A stretch of DNA of 44,046 nt from Ruminococcus sp. CAG:403 (GTDB lineage: Bacteria > Bacillota > Clostridia > Oscillospirales > Ruminococcaceae): assembly GCA_000437255.1 (NCBI GenBank), contig FR899083.1, positions 26,625-70,670 of the forward strand, written 5' to 3'. A program made the position numbers and the translations under genes. Below are positions 7,891-15,104 of the stretch, piece after piece. Under the pieces are notes generated by a model, which was not told the origin of the DNA, did not search any database, and saw only the letters and a list, made by a program, of their open reading frames with translations. The first letter of the stretch is position 1; each line of letters starts with the position of its first letter.

Positions 7891-8675
7891 TCAAACAAAT
7901 ACAAACAATCTCAGATTCTGCCCTGTCTTTGCTCAGTCGAAGCTGGAGAGGGAAAAAAATGCTTTCCTACTGGAAGGCATACGGCGGTTCTTATGATTTT
8001 TGTCGCTTTTTTTATTTAGAATATGAAACTGGAACTGGCTATATGCTTTTAATCAATGATACATTATTAATTTGTACAGAACAAGCTCTACCAGCAGATG
8101 AATTGATCTTATTCATTCAGATGCACTTACCATTTCGTATCGAATGTCCAGCATTTCTCTTGGAACCTCTCTCAAAAATTTCAAATTATCAAAAGCTTCG
8201 CCGTACAATGTTTGAGTTGGTTCCATCTGCACTTCCAGATGACTTTCAAGAAACAGATGTAAACTTCAATCCGCATTTGGACGATGTTTATGCAATCTTA
8301 AAAGAAGGCTTTCCAAACTTACTGGATTATGCTATTTGGCTGACAGATCTTTCTCATCGATGTCGCCATGGAATTAGTCATGTACTAACTTATAAAAACA
8401 GCACAACAGTCACTATCTTATTCGATCAAAACAATGATGTTTTAGTTGGACAGGTTGCTACCAAACGTTCTGCCAGAGGAAGTGGCTATGCCAGAACGTT
8501 TTTACAATGGCTTGCTGCATGGCTGCAAGGCTTTGGAAAACGTGCTGTTCTATATGCATTAGATATTCGAACAAGTTTTTATCAAGAAATTGGTTTTCAA
8601 GAATTAGAACAAGAATATGTACTAGAACGAAAAGATGTTGAAAAAGACAATGTAGAGAAAGGAGCTTTACAATAA
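7887..8675 (+). CDS. GNAT-family N-acetyltransferase
   Basis: 262 residues. The C-terminal part (about 185-250) is a GNAT fold: a strand ending VLVGQVATK, then the acetyl-CoA loop RSARGSGYARTFL, and the final YALDIRTSFYQEIGFQELE. The N-terminal 150 residues contain no motif I recognise and may be a degenerate second GNAT-like half. The substrate is unknown. The ATG overlaps the stop of the second M42 gene, and its own TAA shares a base with the next ATG (TAATG), so it is translated as part of the murD-to-lyase run. That context suggests amino-acid or peptide metabolism but does not prove it. Confidence 0.8.
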   Translation: MIKQIQTISDSALSLLSRSWRGKKMLSYWKAYGGSYDFCRFFYLEYETGTGYMLLINDTLLICTEQALPADELILFIQMHLPFRIECPAFLLEPLSKISNYQKLRRTMFELVPSALPDDFQETDVNFNPHLDDVYAILKEGFPNLLDYAIWLTDLSHRCRHGISHVLTYKNSTTVTILFDQNNDVLVGQVATKRSARGSGYARTFLQWLAAWLQGFGKRAVLYALDIRTSFYQEIGFQELEQEYVLERKDVEKDNVEKGALQ

Positions 8676-9964
8676 TGATGCAATATCAGGATTTTTTCTC
8701 ACTAGATCCTCGGTTACTGCAATTGGCACAGGAGGCAGAAAAAGATTGTCAAGCTGCATTTTCTGAAATTGAACAAACTGCCGATTACAATGGCGCAAAA
8801 GTTTTGGCAGCCTTTCAAAAACATCGTGTCAGTGAGGCATGCTTTTATGGAAGCACCGGTTACGGATACGGTGATCAGGGAAGAGACACATTAGATAAAG
8901 TTTGGGCAACTGTTTTTGGCGCAGAAGATGCACTGGTACGCCATCAATTTGTTTCTGGAACACATACAATCTCTGTAGCGTTATTTGGGATTTTGCGTCC
9001 AAACGATCGAATTGTCTTTCTAACTGGAAAGCCATATGACACATTGGAAGAAGTGATCGGCATTTCAGGAACGCCAGGAAAAGGCTCTTTAACAGATTTT
9101 GGCGTGCAGTATGAATTGGTAGACTTACTTCCAAATGGAACTCCTAATTATGATGCAATTCCAGAGGCAGTAAAAGGGGCAAAAGTAGCGTATGTTCAAC
9201 GTTCTCGGGGATATTCTCTTCGTCCTGCTTTAACGATTGCACAAATTGAACGCATGGTACAGCTCATCCGAAGCAGCAACCCAGATGCTATCATTATGGT
9301 AGATAACTGCTATGGAGAATTTGTAGAAATTCAGGAACCTACGCAAGTGGGATGTGATTTAATCATTGGATCGCTGATCAAAAATCCTGGTGGGGGAATT
9401 GCACGAACAGGCGGTTATATTGCGGGAAAAGCCGATCTGGTAGAGCTTTGTGCCAATCGTTTGACTTGTGTTGGTATGGGAAAAGAAGTCGGATGTTCAC
9501 TTCAACAAAGTCGAGAAATGTTTTTAGGGTTATTTCATGCGCCAAGTGTAGTTGGAAATGCAAGAAAAACCATTACCTTTGCAGCTGCACTATTTGGAAG
9601 ATTGGGATTTCCTTCTTATCCTGCTGTAGGAGAACCACAAGGTGATATCGTCGTAGCCATTCAATTGGGAAGCGCTGAAAATCTGATTGCCTTTTGTCAA
9701 GGAATTCAGACCGGTTCTCCAGTAGATTCCTATGTAACGCCAGAACCTTGGGATATGCCTGGCTATTCCAGTCCGGTTATTATGGCAGCAGGAACATTTA
9801 CACTTGGCGCTTCCGTTGAACTATCTGCTGATGCGCCACTTCGTGAGCCTTACGCCGTTTGGATGCAGGGTGGTATTACGGAAACAAGCGGAAAAATTGG
9901 TGTTTTATTGGCAGCACAATCGATGTTAGAAAAAGGATTGCTTCCATATTTCTTGACAAATTGA
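8675..9964 (+). CDS. Methionine gamma-lyase-like PLP enzyme (aluminum resistance / YnbB family)
   Basis: 429 residues. Large fold-type-I PLP protein of the family annotated as aluminum resistance protein or methionine gamma-lyase. Seen: STGYGYGDQGRDTLDKV near 60-76, D210 in MVDNCYGEF (PLP nitrogen contact) and the likely PLP lysine K236 in GSLIKNPGGG. It is only distantly related to the trans-sulfuration enzyme at 2313-3506. In many Firmicutes this gene sits near miaA/hfq; here it ends the murD-M42-M42-GNAT run. The ATG shares one base with the GNAT stop and has AAAGGAG upstream; a second ATG follows at 8678. The enzymatic activity in vivo is not certain. Confidence 0.88.
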   Translation: MMQYQDFFSLDPRLLQLAQEAEKDCQAAFSEIEQTADYNGAKVLAAFQKHRVSEACFYGSTGYGYGDQGRDTLDKVWATVFGAEDALVRHQFVSGTHTISVALFGILRPNDRIVFLTGKPYDTLEEVIGISGTPGKGSLTDFGVQYELVDLLPNGTPNYDAIPEAVKGAKVAYVQRSRGYSLRPALTIAQIERMVQLIRSSNPDAIIMVDNCYGEFVEIQEPTQVGCDLIIGSLIKNPGGGIARTGGYIAGKADLVELCANRLTCVGMGKEVGCSLQQSREMFLGLFHAPSVVGNARKTITFAAALFGRLGFPSYPAVGEPQGDIVVAIQLGSAENLIAFCQGIQTGSPVDSYVTPEPWDMPGYSSPVIMAAGTFTLGASVELSADAPLREPYAVWMQGGITETSGKIGVLLAAQSMLEKGLLPYFLTN

Positions 9965-10025
9965 GTAAATTCATTACAAAAAAGATACAATTTGATTGGG
10001 AAGTGGATACATTCTCAGAAAAAGG

Positions 10026-10054
10026 TTGACAATTTTCATAGTTACTGATACAAT
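10026..10054 (+). promoter_or_regulatory. Promoter for the zinc-ribbon kinase-like gene
   Basis: Consensus TTGACA (10026-10031), 17-base spacer, TACAAT (10049-10054). The start codon is 45 bases further on, so the leader is short. Confidence 0.8.
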
Positions 10055-10099
10055 ATAAATTGCAAAAATGAAGGTTTGTATCAATGAGGAGGTATCGTT

Positions 10100-11992
10100 T
10101 TGGGAGAACGACGTTTGTGCTATGGTTGTATGACGCTCGTAGAGTTAAAAGGCGGAATTTGCCCATTTTGTGGATACAATAATAATCAACCATCGAAAGA
10201 TCCAAATTGCTTGACACCAGGCACAATTTTAAGAGATCGATACTTAATTGGAGTTCCTTGTTCGATGAATGGAGAGGGAATTTCTTATCTGGCGTATGAC
10301 CATTCTGTCGGCTGTAGAGTAATTGTTCGAGAATATATGCCACGACATCTTTGTAGTCGTGTAGAAGGAAACCCTGCTATCCGTATTTCATCTGCACATT
10401 TGGCTCAGTATAAAACGCTCATGGCAGACTTTACGGAATTACATCGAGAATTGGCACGTCTACGTGGTCAAATTCAAATCAATGATGTAACGGATTTGTT
10501 TTCAGATTACAATACCACATACGTTGTAATGGAATTTCCAGAAGGTGTTCGACTGGTTGACTATTTGAAACAAAATGCGGGAGAATTAACATGGAGTCAT
10601 CTTTCTACTATGTTGCCACGTTTTCTGACAACACTTAGCATTCTCCATAATGCAGGGATTGTCCATCGGGCAATTAGTCCAGAAACAATCTACATCACAG
10701 AAAGCGAAACCATGATGATTACGGGATTTGGAATTGCTTCTGTTCGAACTGCTAATACAGAATTAGAATGTCAAATTTATGGCGGATATGCAGCTCCAGA
10801 ACAATATTCCGCAAATAATCGGCAAGGTACCTGGACGGATGTATATGCTGTTTGCGCAGTCATTTATCGTATTTTAACTGGCTGCATGCCGACAACTGCC
10901 ATCAGTCGTATGGAAAATGACAATCTAGTGGCACCTGGATTATTAAATCCAAATGTTCCAGAACAAGTTTCTCTTACTGTAATGGCTGGACTTCGCATTC
11001 CGAGCAATGATCGAATTCAAACCATCACAGAATTGGTAACGTCGCTATTTCATCCATCTCGTATTCGTTCGAATGGACAGCAAAATCAGAATCGTTATAT
11101 GCAGACGACATCTTATTCTACAAGCTCTATGCAAAATGCATCACCACAAGCAGATCCAAATTATGATCCATATTACGATCCATCTGATTATCAGCGGACA
11201 GATAATGGATATGCTGATGATTATTCCTATGATTCTTATGAAAATGATGGTAATTATGAAGCAGAACCGCCAAGCGCAGTAGATCGGCTGAAGCTTCCAA
11301 TTATTGTCGGAATTATTTTATTAATCGTACTATTAGTTTGTGTGTTTGTATTTTTGAACAAACAGGGATTTGGAAAAAATGATTCTGAATCTTCCGCTGC
11401 TGTTCTGACAAGTGTTTCTTCGGAAACAAGTACAGCAGAAACTACAGCAACACAATCTTCCATTGAAAATGGCGGTGTTATGCCAAACTTAATTGGAAAA
11501 AACTATGAAAATCAAATTGCTCAGTATGATTGGATCCAGTTTAGCGTAGAAGAAGTATTTAGTGATGAATATAAAGCTGGATTAATTGTATGGCAAGAGT
11601 ATGATGCTGGAACTACTTTTGATACAAAAAAACCTGTTAAATTAAAAGTGAGCAAAGGCAGTGCACACGTAGAAATTCCAAATTATTCAGGCTACAGCCT
11701 TTCTTCCTATCTTGCAAAATTGGATGAAATGAAAATTCAATATAAAACAGTGGCAGAAGAAAATTTAGACTATCAAGATGGGCAGGTTATTCGCCTTAGT
11801 GTAGAAGTTGGAAGTACATATGATTTATCAAATACAGATGCTTCCAATGCAATTACAGTGTATTATGCAGATAATCCAGAAGTAACAGAACCACCGGAAA
11901 CGGAACCGCCTGTTGAAACAACGGCTGCTCCTGAAACAGAAGCACCGCAACCAACAGAAGCACCTACTGTTACAGAAGTACCAGCAGAATAA
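10100..11992 (+). CDS. Zinc-ribbon, degenerate Ser/Thr kinase-like, PASTA membrane protein (probable pseudokinase)
   Basis: 630 residues. Domain order: zinc ribbon (C7, C10, C21, C24), kinase-like domain (about 46-315), a low-complexity Tyr/Asp/Asn linker (330-390), one membrane helix (400-419), two PASTA-like repeats (about 460-520 and 524-590), and a Pro/Thr/Glu-rich tail. The protein resembles clostridial PASTA kinases that sense cell-wall fragments, but catalytic positions are lost: the VAIK lysine is R77 (VIVREYMP), HRD is H189-R190-A191, the following Asn is T196, and DFG is G209-F210-G211. APE (232-234) and D247 remain. The TTG start has GAGGAGG seven bases before it and is needed to include the first CxxC. 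A sensor or scaffold role without phosphotransfer is my inference. Confidence 0.85.
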   Translation: MGERRLCYGCMTLVELKGGICPFCGYNNNQPSKDPNCLTPGTILRDRYLIGVPCSMNGEGISYLAYDHSVGCRVIVREYMPRHLCSRVEGNPAIRISSAHLAQYKTLMADFTELHRELARLRGQIQINDVTDLFSDYNTTYVVMEFPEGVRLVDYLKQNAGELTWSHLSTMLPRFLTTLSILHNAGIVHRAISPETIYITESETMMITGFGIASVRTANTELECQIYGGYAAPEQYSANNRQGTWTDVYAVCAVIYRILTGCMPTTAISRMENDNLVAPGLLNPNVPEQVSLTVMAGLRIPSNDRIQTITELVTSLFHPSRIRSNGQQNQNRYMQTTSYSTSSMQNASPQADPNYDPYYDPSDYQRTDNGYADDYSYDSYENDGNYEAEPPSAVDRLKLPIIVGIILLIVLLVCVFVFLNKQGFGKNDSESSAAVLTSVSSETSTAETTATQSSIENGGVMPNLIGKNYENQIAQYDWIQFSVEEVFSDEYKAGLIVWQEYDAGTTFDTKKPVKLKVSKGSAHVEIPNYSGYSLSSYLAKLDEMKIQYKTVAEENLDYQDGQVIRLSVEVGSTYDLSNTDASNAITVYYADNPEVTEPPETEPPVETTAAPETEAPQPTEAPTVTEVPAE

Positions 11993-12006
11993 ACAAAATT
12001 TTAAAG

Positions 12007-12039
12007 TCGTCCAGATTGATGCAACCTGGACGATTTTTT
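12007..12039 (+). terminator. Intrinsic terminator after the kinase-like gene
   Basis: TCGTCCAG (12007-12014) pairs perfectly with CTGGACGA (12026-12033), with TTG/CAA pairing inside, followed by six T. Confidence 0.92.
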
Positions 12040-12071
12040 ATGTGATAAAATAGCAAATTAACCAAAAATAA

Positions 12072-12100
12072 TTGATTTCTGATTCGAAATATGATACAAT
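12072..12100 (+). promoter_or_regulatory. Promoter for the DUF4832 dockerin gene
   Basis: TTGATT (12072-12077), 17-base spacer, TACAAT (12095-12100) preceded by TGA (extended -10). Confidence 0.75.
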
Positions 12101-12142
12101 AGAGAAAACACTTTTCATAAAAGAAAAAGCAAAAAAGAAAAG

Positions 12143-14605
12143 GTGATGAAATTGAAACATATTGTAAAATGGATCAGTATCTTGCTAACATGCATGTTAT
12201 GTTGGAACTGCTTTCCAAAAACGACTTTTTTTACAGAAGCATTAACAGAACAATCGACACAAAAAGATTCTGGCATTGATTATACCGAATCTATCAAAAC
12301 CATTCAAAATCCTGGTATGGGATATACCAGTACCCTTTGGTACAAATGTAAACCAAATGATACACCGATTTATGATCGAGCTGGAAGCTTGGTTTTAATG
12401 TTTATTGATATTGGCGCTTTTTCTTCTGGTGCCAATGGCACAACCGCAGAAGATGGTACATATACAGAAGGAACTGACTATGATTTAGACGACACATTTT
12501 TTACAAATGTACGTGCTACCTTTGAAAATTGCCGAAAAAATGGATGCATGATTGCAGTTCGCTTCCGATATGATGCAAATGGAAAAACCAATCCAGAGCC
12601 AGCTACCTTTGAAAAGATGCTTTCTCATATCCAGCAAATTCAGGACAATGGACTACTAGAAGATTATAAAGATATTCTTGCATTTGTAGAAAGTGGATTC
12701 GTAGGCGCATGGGGAGAGCAACATAGCGGAAAATATACTTCTTTGGAGGACAAAGCGAAATTATTGGATACTATGTTAAAAGTCGTTCCAAAAGAAGTAC
12801 CTGTTACAGTTCGAACCCCAAATACATTTGCGAAGTGGGCTGGTATTCCTGTAAAAAACCTAGATACCTATACAGCAGAACCTGGAAGTGACGCCGATCG
12901 AGTGGGTCTATATAATGACGGATATATGGGATCAGATTCTGACTTAGGAACATTTTCCAATCGAGCCATTGAAACTGCCTGGATGCATCAACAAATGACA
13001 CACACCTATTATGGCGGTGAATTTTCCGGAAACTTAGATTGGGCAAAAAAATATACCACATATTTGCCAGAAAATGCAATTCCTGAAATGTATTACACAC
13101 ACTTGAGCTATATTAACGCTAATATTTATCAACTATATAAAGATTATACGTTTGGTGAAGCATATGATGTTGAGGGTGTTGACAACTCTGCATATTATGG
13201 GCAAACTGTTTTTCAATTTATTCGAGATCATCTGGGATATCGATTTGTTCTTCGAAAGTCATCCTTAGACTCTAATGTACAGCAAGGAGATAAACTCCAT
13301 TTCCAATTTTCAATTGAAAATACAGGCTTTGCAAATCCCATTCAAAAACAAAAAGCAGAAGTTATCTTAATGAAAGATGGAGATTATATTTGTACAAAAG
13401 TTGATCTGGATTCCAGGGAGTGGAAATCTTGTACAACAACAGACATTCCCATCACAGTACAATTACCAGGGGATCTGGAAATTGGCGATTGGGACGTCTA
13501 TCTGCGTCTTTCTGTTGGAAATGAAGGCATTCAAGATGGGCAACTACGAACCGTTCAGTTTGCTAACAATGGTACTTGGAACGCTGCGCTTGGTGCCAAT
13601 TATCTTGGTAGCACCACCATCGATTCTTCAGATCAAACCAATTCCTATCAGGAACATTGCTTTTATCAGGTAAATGAAAACAATGAACAATCTACAATGA
13701 AATCAGATGGCTCTCGATATACCATTCGTGGAAAAATGATTATAGATGGACAAAAATCCAGCCAATCAGAATGGCAAGGTACAGATTGTTATGGTACAGA
13801 AGATGAACGCTCAATTTATCTTTCCAATGATGATCAATATTTATATGTTATGGCAGAAATTCCACAAAACGCAACATCTCCAGTTTATAATCTAAAACTT
13901 ACCAATGAGACAACTGGACATTCCTTCTGGATTTATTATATGTCTAATGGATACGTTTATTTTAACAATGGTTCCTATAACGGCTGTGTACAGAAACACG
14001 ACGAAAATGTTGTCGAGTTTAAAATCCCATTTGGAAGTATGATGGAATTAGAACCAGGAGTTGTCCTTTCATCTGTTCGTGTTTTTGTGCAAGATAGTGC
14101 AAATGAATGGAAAAACCTAGGTGACATTTCATCAACACAGTACACCATTACCAATCAATTTTATTCAGACTCTGCATGCCGAACGATAGAATTACAAGAA
14201 AATGAATCTTTTCAAATGCATGTCCTCGTTTCCTTACAACATGCATCTTATCAATGGCTTTTTAATGATACACCCATTGAAGGCGCAACAAATTCCACTT
14301 ATCAAATCGAAAAAGCTTCTTCTGATTCTGTTGGCACATACTCTGTTCGAGTTACATCCGATTCAGGGTTAGAACGAATTATTCCAATTACTATCGTTCA
14401 CGCTGTACATGCATCTACTTTGATAGGAGATATCAATCAAGATAGTGCTGTTGATCTAGCAGATATCGTCTGGTTGCAAGCATACTTAATTGGAACACGA
14501 GAAGCAACTACATCTTTCTGGAATACGGCAGATATGAATCAAGATACAATCGTAAATGGATTTGATCTGTCTTGGTTAAAACGAACAGTATTAGATACAA
14601 AGTAA
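12143..14605 (+). CDS. Secreted DUF4874/DUF4832 protein with Ig-like and dockerin domains
   Basis: 820 residues from the GTG at 12143. Starts at ATG 12146 or TTG 12152 are also possible; the latter best fits the spacing from AGGTGAT. Seen in order: signal peptide (about 1-33), DUF4874 (NPGMGY near 51 to SGFVGAWGEQHSG), DUF4832 (VRTPNTFAKWAG onward, to about 510), a beta-rich CBM9/DOMON-like stretch (about 530-680, SIYLSNDDQYLYVMAEI), an Ig-like domain (about 695-755), and a type I dockerin (762-817) with two calcium-loop repeats, GDINQDSAVDLAD and ADMNQDTIVNGFD. The dockerin should attach it to a cellulosomal cohesin. The catalytic or binding role of DUF4832 is not known to me; a polysaccharide-related role is inferred from the company it keeps. 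Confidence 0.88.
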   Translation: MMKLKHIVKWISILLTCMLCWNCFPKTTFFTEALTEQSTQKDSGIDYTESIKTIQNPGMGYTSTLWYKCKPNDTPIYDRAGSLVLMFIDIGAFSSGANGTTAEDGTYTEGTDYDLDDTFFTNVRATFENCRKNGCMIAVRFRYDANGKTNPEPATFEKMLSHIQQIQDNGLLEDYKDILAFVESGFVGAWGEQHSGKYTSLEDKAKLLDTMLKVVPKEVPVTVRTPNTFAKWAGIPVKNLDTYTAEPGSDADRVGLYNDGYMGSDSDLGTFSNRAIETAWMHQQMTHTYYGGEFSGNLDWAKKYTTYLPENAIPEMYYTHLSYINANIYQLYKDYTFGEAYDVEGVDNSAYYGQTVFQFIRDHLGYRFVLRKSSLDSNVQQGDKLHFQFSIENTGFANPIQKQKAEVILMKDGDYICTKVDLDSREWKSCTTTDIPITVQLPGDLEIGDWDVYLRLSVGNEGIQDGQLRTVQFANNGTWNAALGANYLGSTTIDSSDQTNSYQEHCFYQVNENNEQSTMKSDGSRYTIRGKMIIDGQKSSQSEWQGTDCYGTEDERSIYLSNDDQYLYVMAEIPQNATSPVYNLKLTNETTGHSFWIYYMSNGYVYFNNGSYNGCVQKHDENVVEFKIPFGSMMELEPGVVLSSVRVFVQDSANEWKNLGDISSTQYTITNQFYSDSACRTIELQENESFQMHVLVSLQHASYQWLFNDTPIEGATNSTYQIEKASSDSVGTYSVRVTSDSGLERIIPITIVHAVHASTLIGDINQDSAVDLADIVWLQAYLIGTREATTSFWNTADMNQDTIVNGFDLSWLKRTVLDTK

Positions 14606-14638
14606 CTATTTCTAATATAACCTTATAAGGAAATAAGA

Positions 14639-14682
14639 AACAAATTCTGCCGGTGTTTGCATCCACATCGGCAGAATTTGTT
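14639..14682 (+). terminator. Terminator after the DUF4832 dockerin gene
   Basis: A perfect 14-base stem, AACAAATTCTGCCG (14639-14652) with CGGCAGAATTTGTT (14669-14682). The T content after it is modest on the plus strand, so efficiency is uncertain. Confidence 0.75.
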
Positions 14683-14714
14683 ATATAGTTTGGTGACTTT
14701 TTTGCATGATTCTA

Positions 14715-14743
14715 TTTACATTTTTGTTTGAGTATGATAAAAT
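14715..14743 (+). promoter_or_regulatory. Promoter for the TrpR-like regulator and GH9 cellulase
   Basis: TTTACA (14715-14720), 17-base spacer, TAAAAT (14738-14743) with TGA before it (extended -10). No second promoter is visible before the cellulase, so both genes probably share this transcript. Confidence 0.7.
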
Positions 14744-14795
14744 AAAAAAGGAATCTCTAATTACCGAAATAAAAGAATGAAAGGATTGATTCTTG

Positions 14796-15104
14796 ATGAA
14801 GGACGACCAATTTGAACATTTGGAAGAACTATTTGAAGCGATTTTAAAATTGGAAACACCAGAGGAGTGCCTTGCCTTTTTTAAAGATATCTGCACCTAT
14901 CAGGAATTGCGTGCAATTTCTCAACGGTTTCAAGTCGCAAAGTTATTACATCAGCATCATGTTTTTAATGATATTGTAGAAGCTACCGGCGCAAGTACTG
15001 CTACAATCAGTCGAGTTAACCGTGCATTAAAAGATGGTGCTGGCGGGTATGCAATTGCTTTCGAACGACTACAAGAAACAGAAGCAGGAAAGGAGTCGGT
15101 ATGA
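14796..15104 (+). CDS. YerC/YecD-family TrpR-like DNA-binding protein
   Basis: 102 residues. Helical protein of the TrpR superfamily; the relatives YerC/YecD are widespread in Firmicutes and their ligand is not known to me. Seen: ETPEECLAFFKDICTYQELRAISQRFQVAKLL (helices leading into the DNA-binding part) and the helix-turn-helix DIVEATGASTATISRVNRAL near residues 63-82. The ATG at 14796 is one codon after a TTG; AAAGGA lies upstream. Its stop overlaps the start of the GH9 cellulase as ATGA, so translation of the two is coupled. That arrangement suggests either autoregulation of a shared transcript or simple convenience; the sequence does not decide. Confidence 0.88.
   Translation: MKDDQFEHLEELFEAILKLETPEECLAFFKDICTYQELRAISQRFQVAKLLHQHHVFNDIVEATGASTATISRVNRALKDGAGGYAIAFERLQETEAGKESV

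Noticed and set aside
9876..10343. A 155-residue open frame on the minus strand over the kinase promoter
   Set aside because: It is antisense to two well-supported genes, covers the promoter, and its composition shows no family motif; a chance frame.
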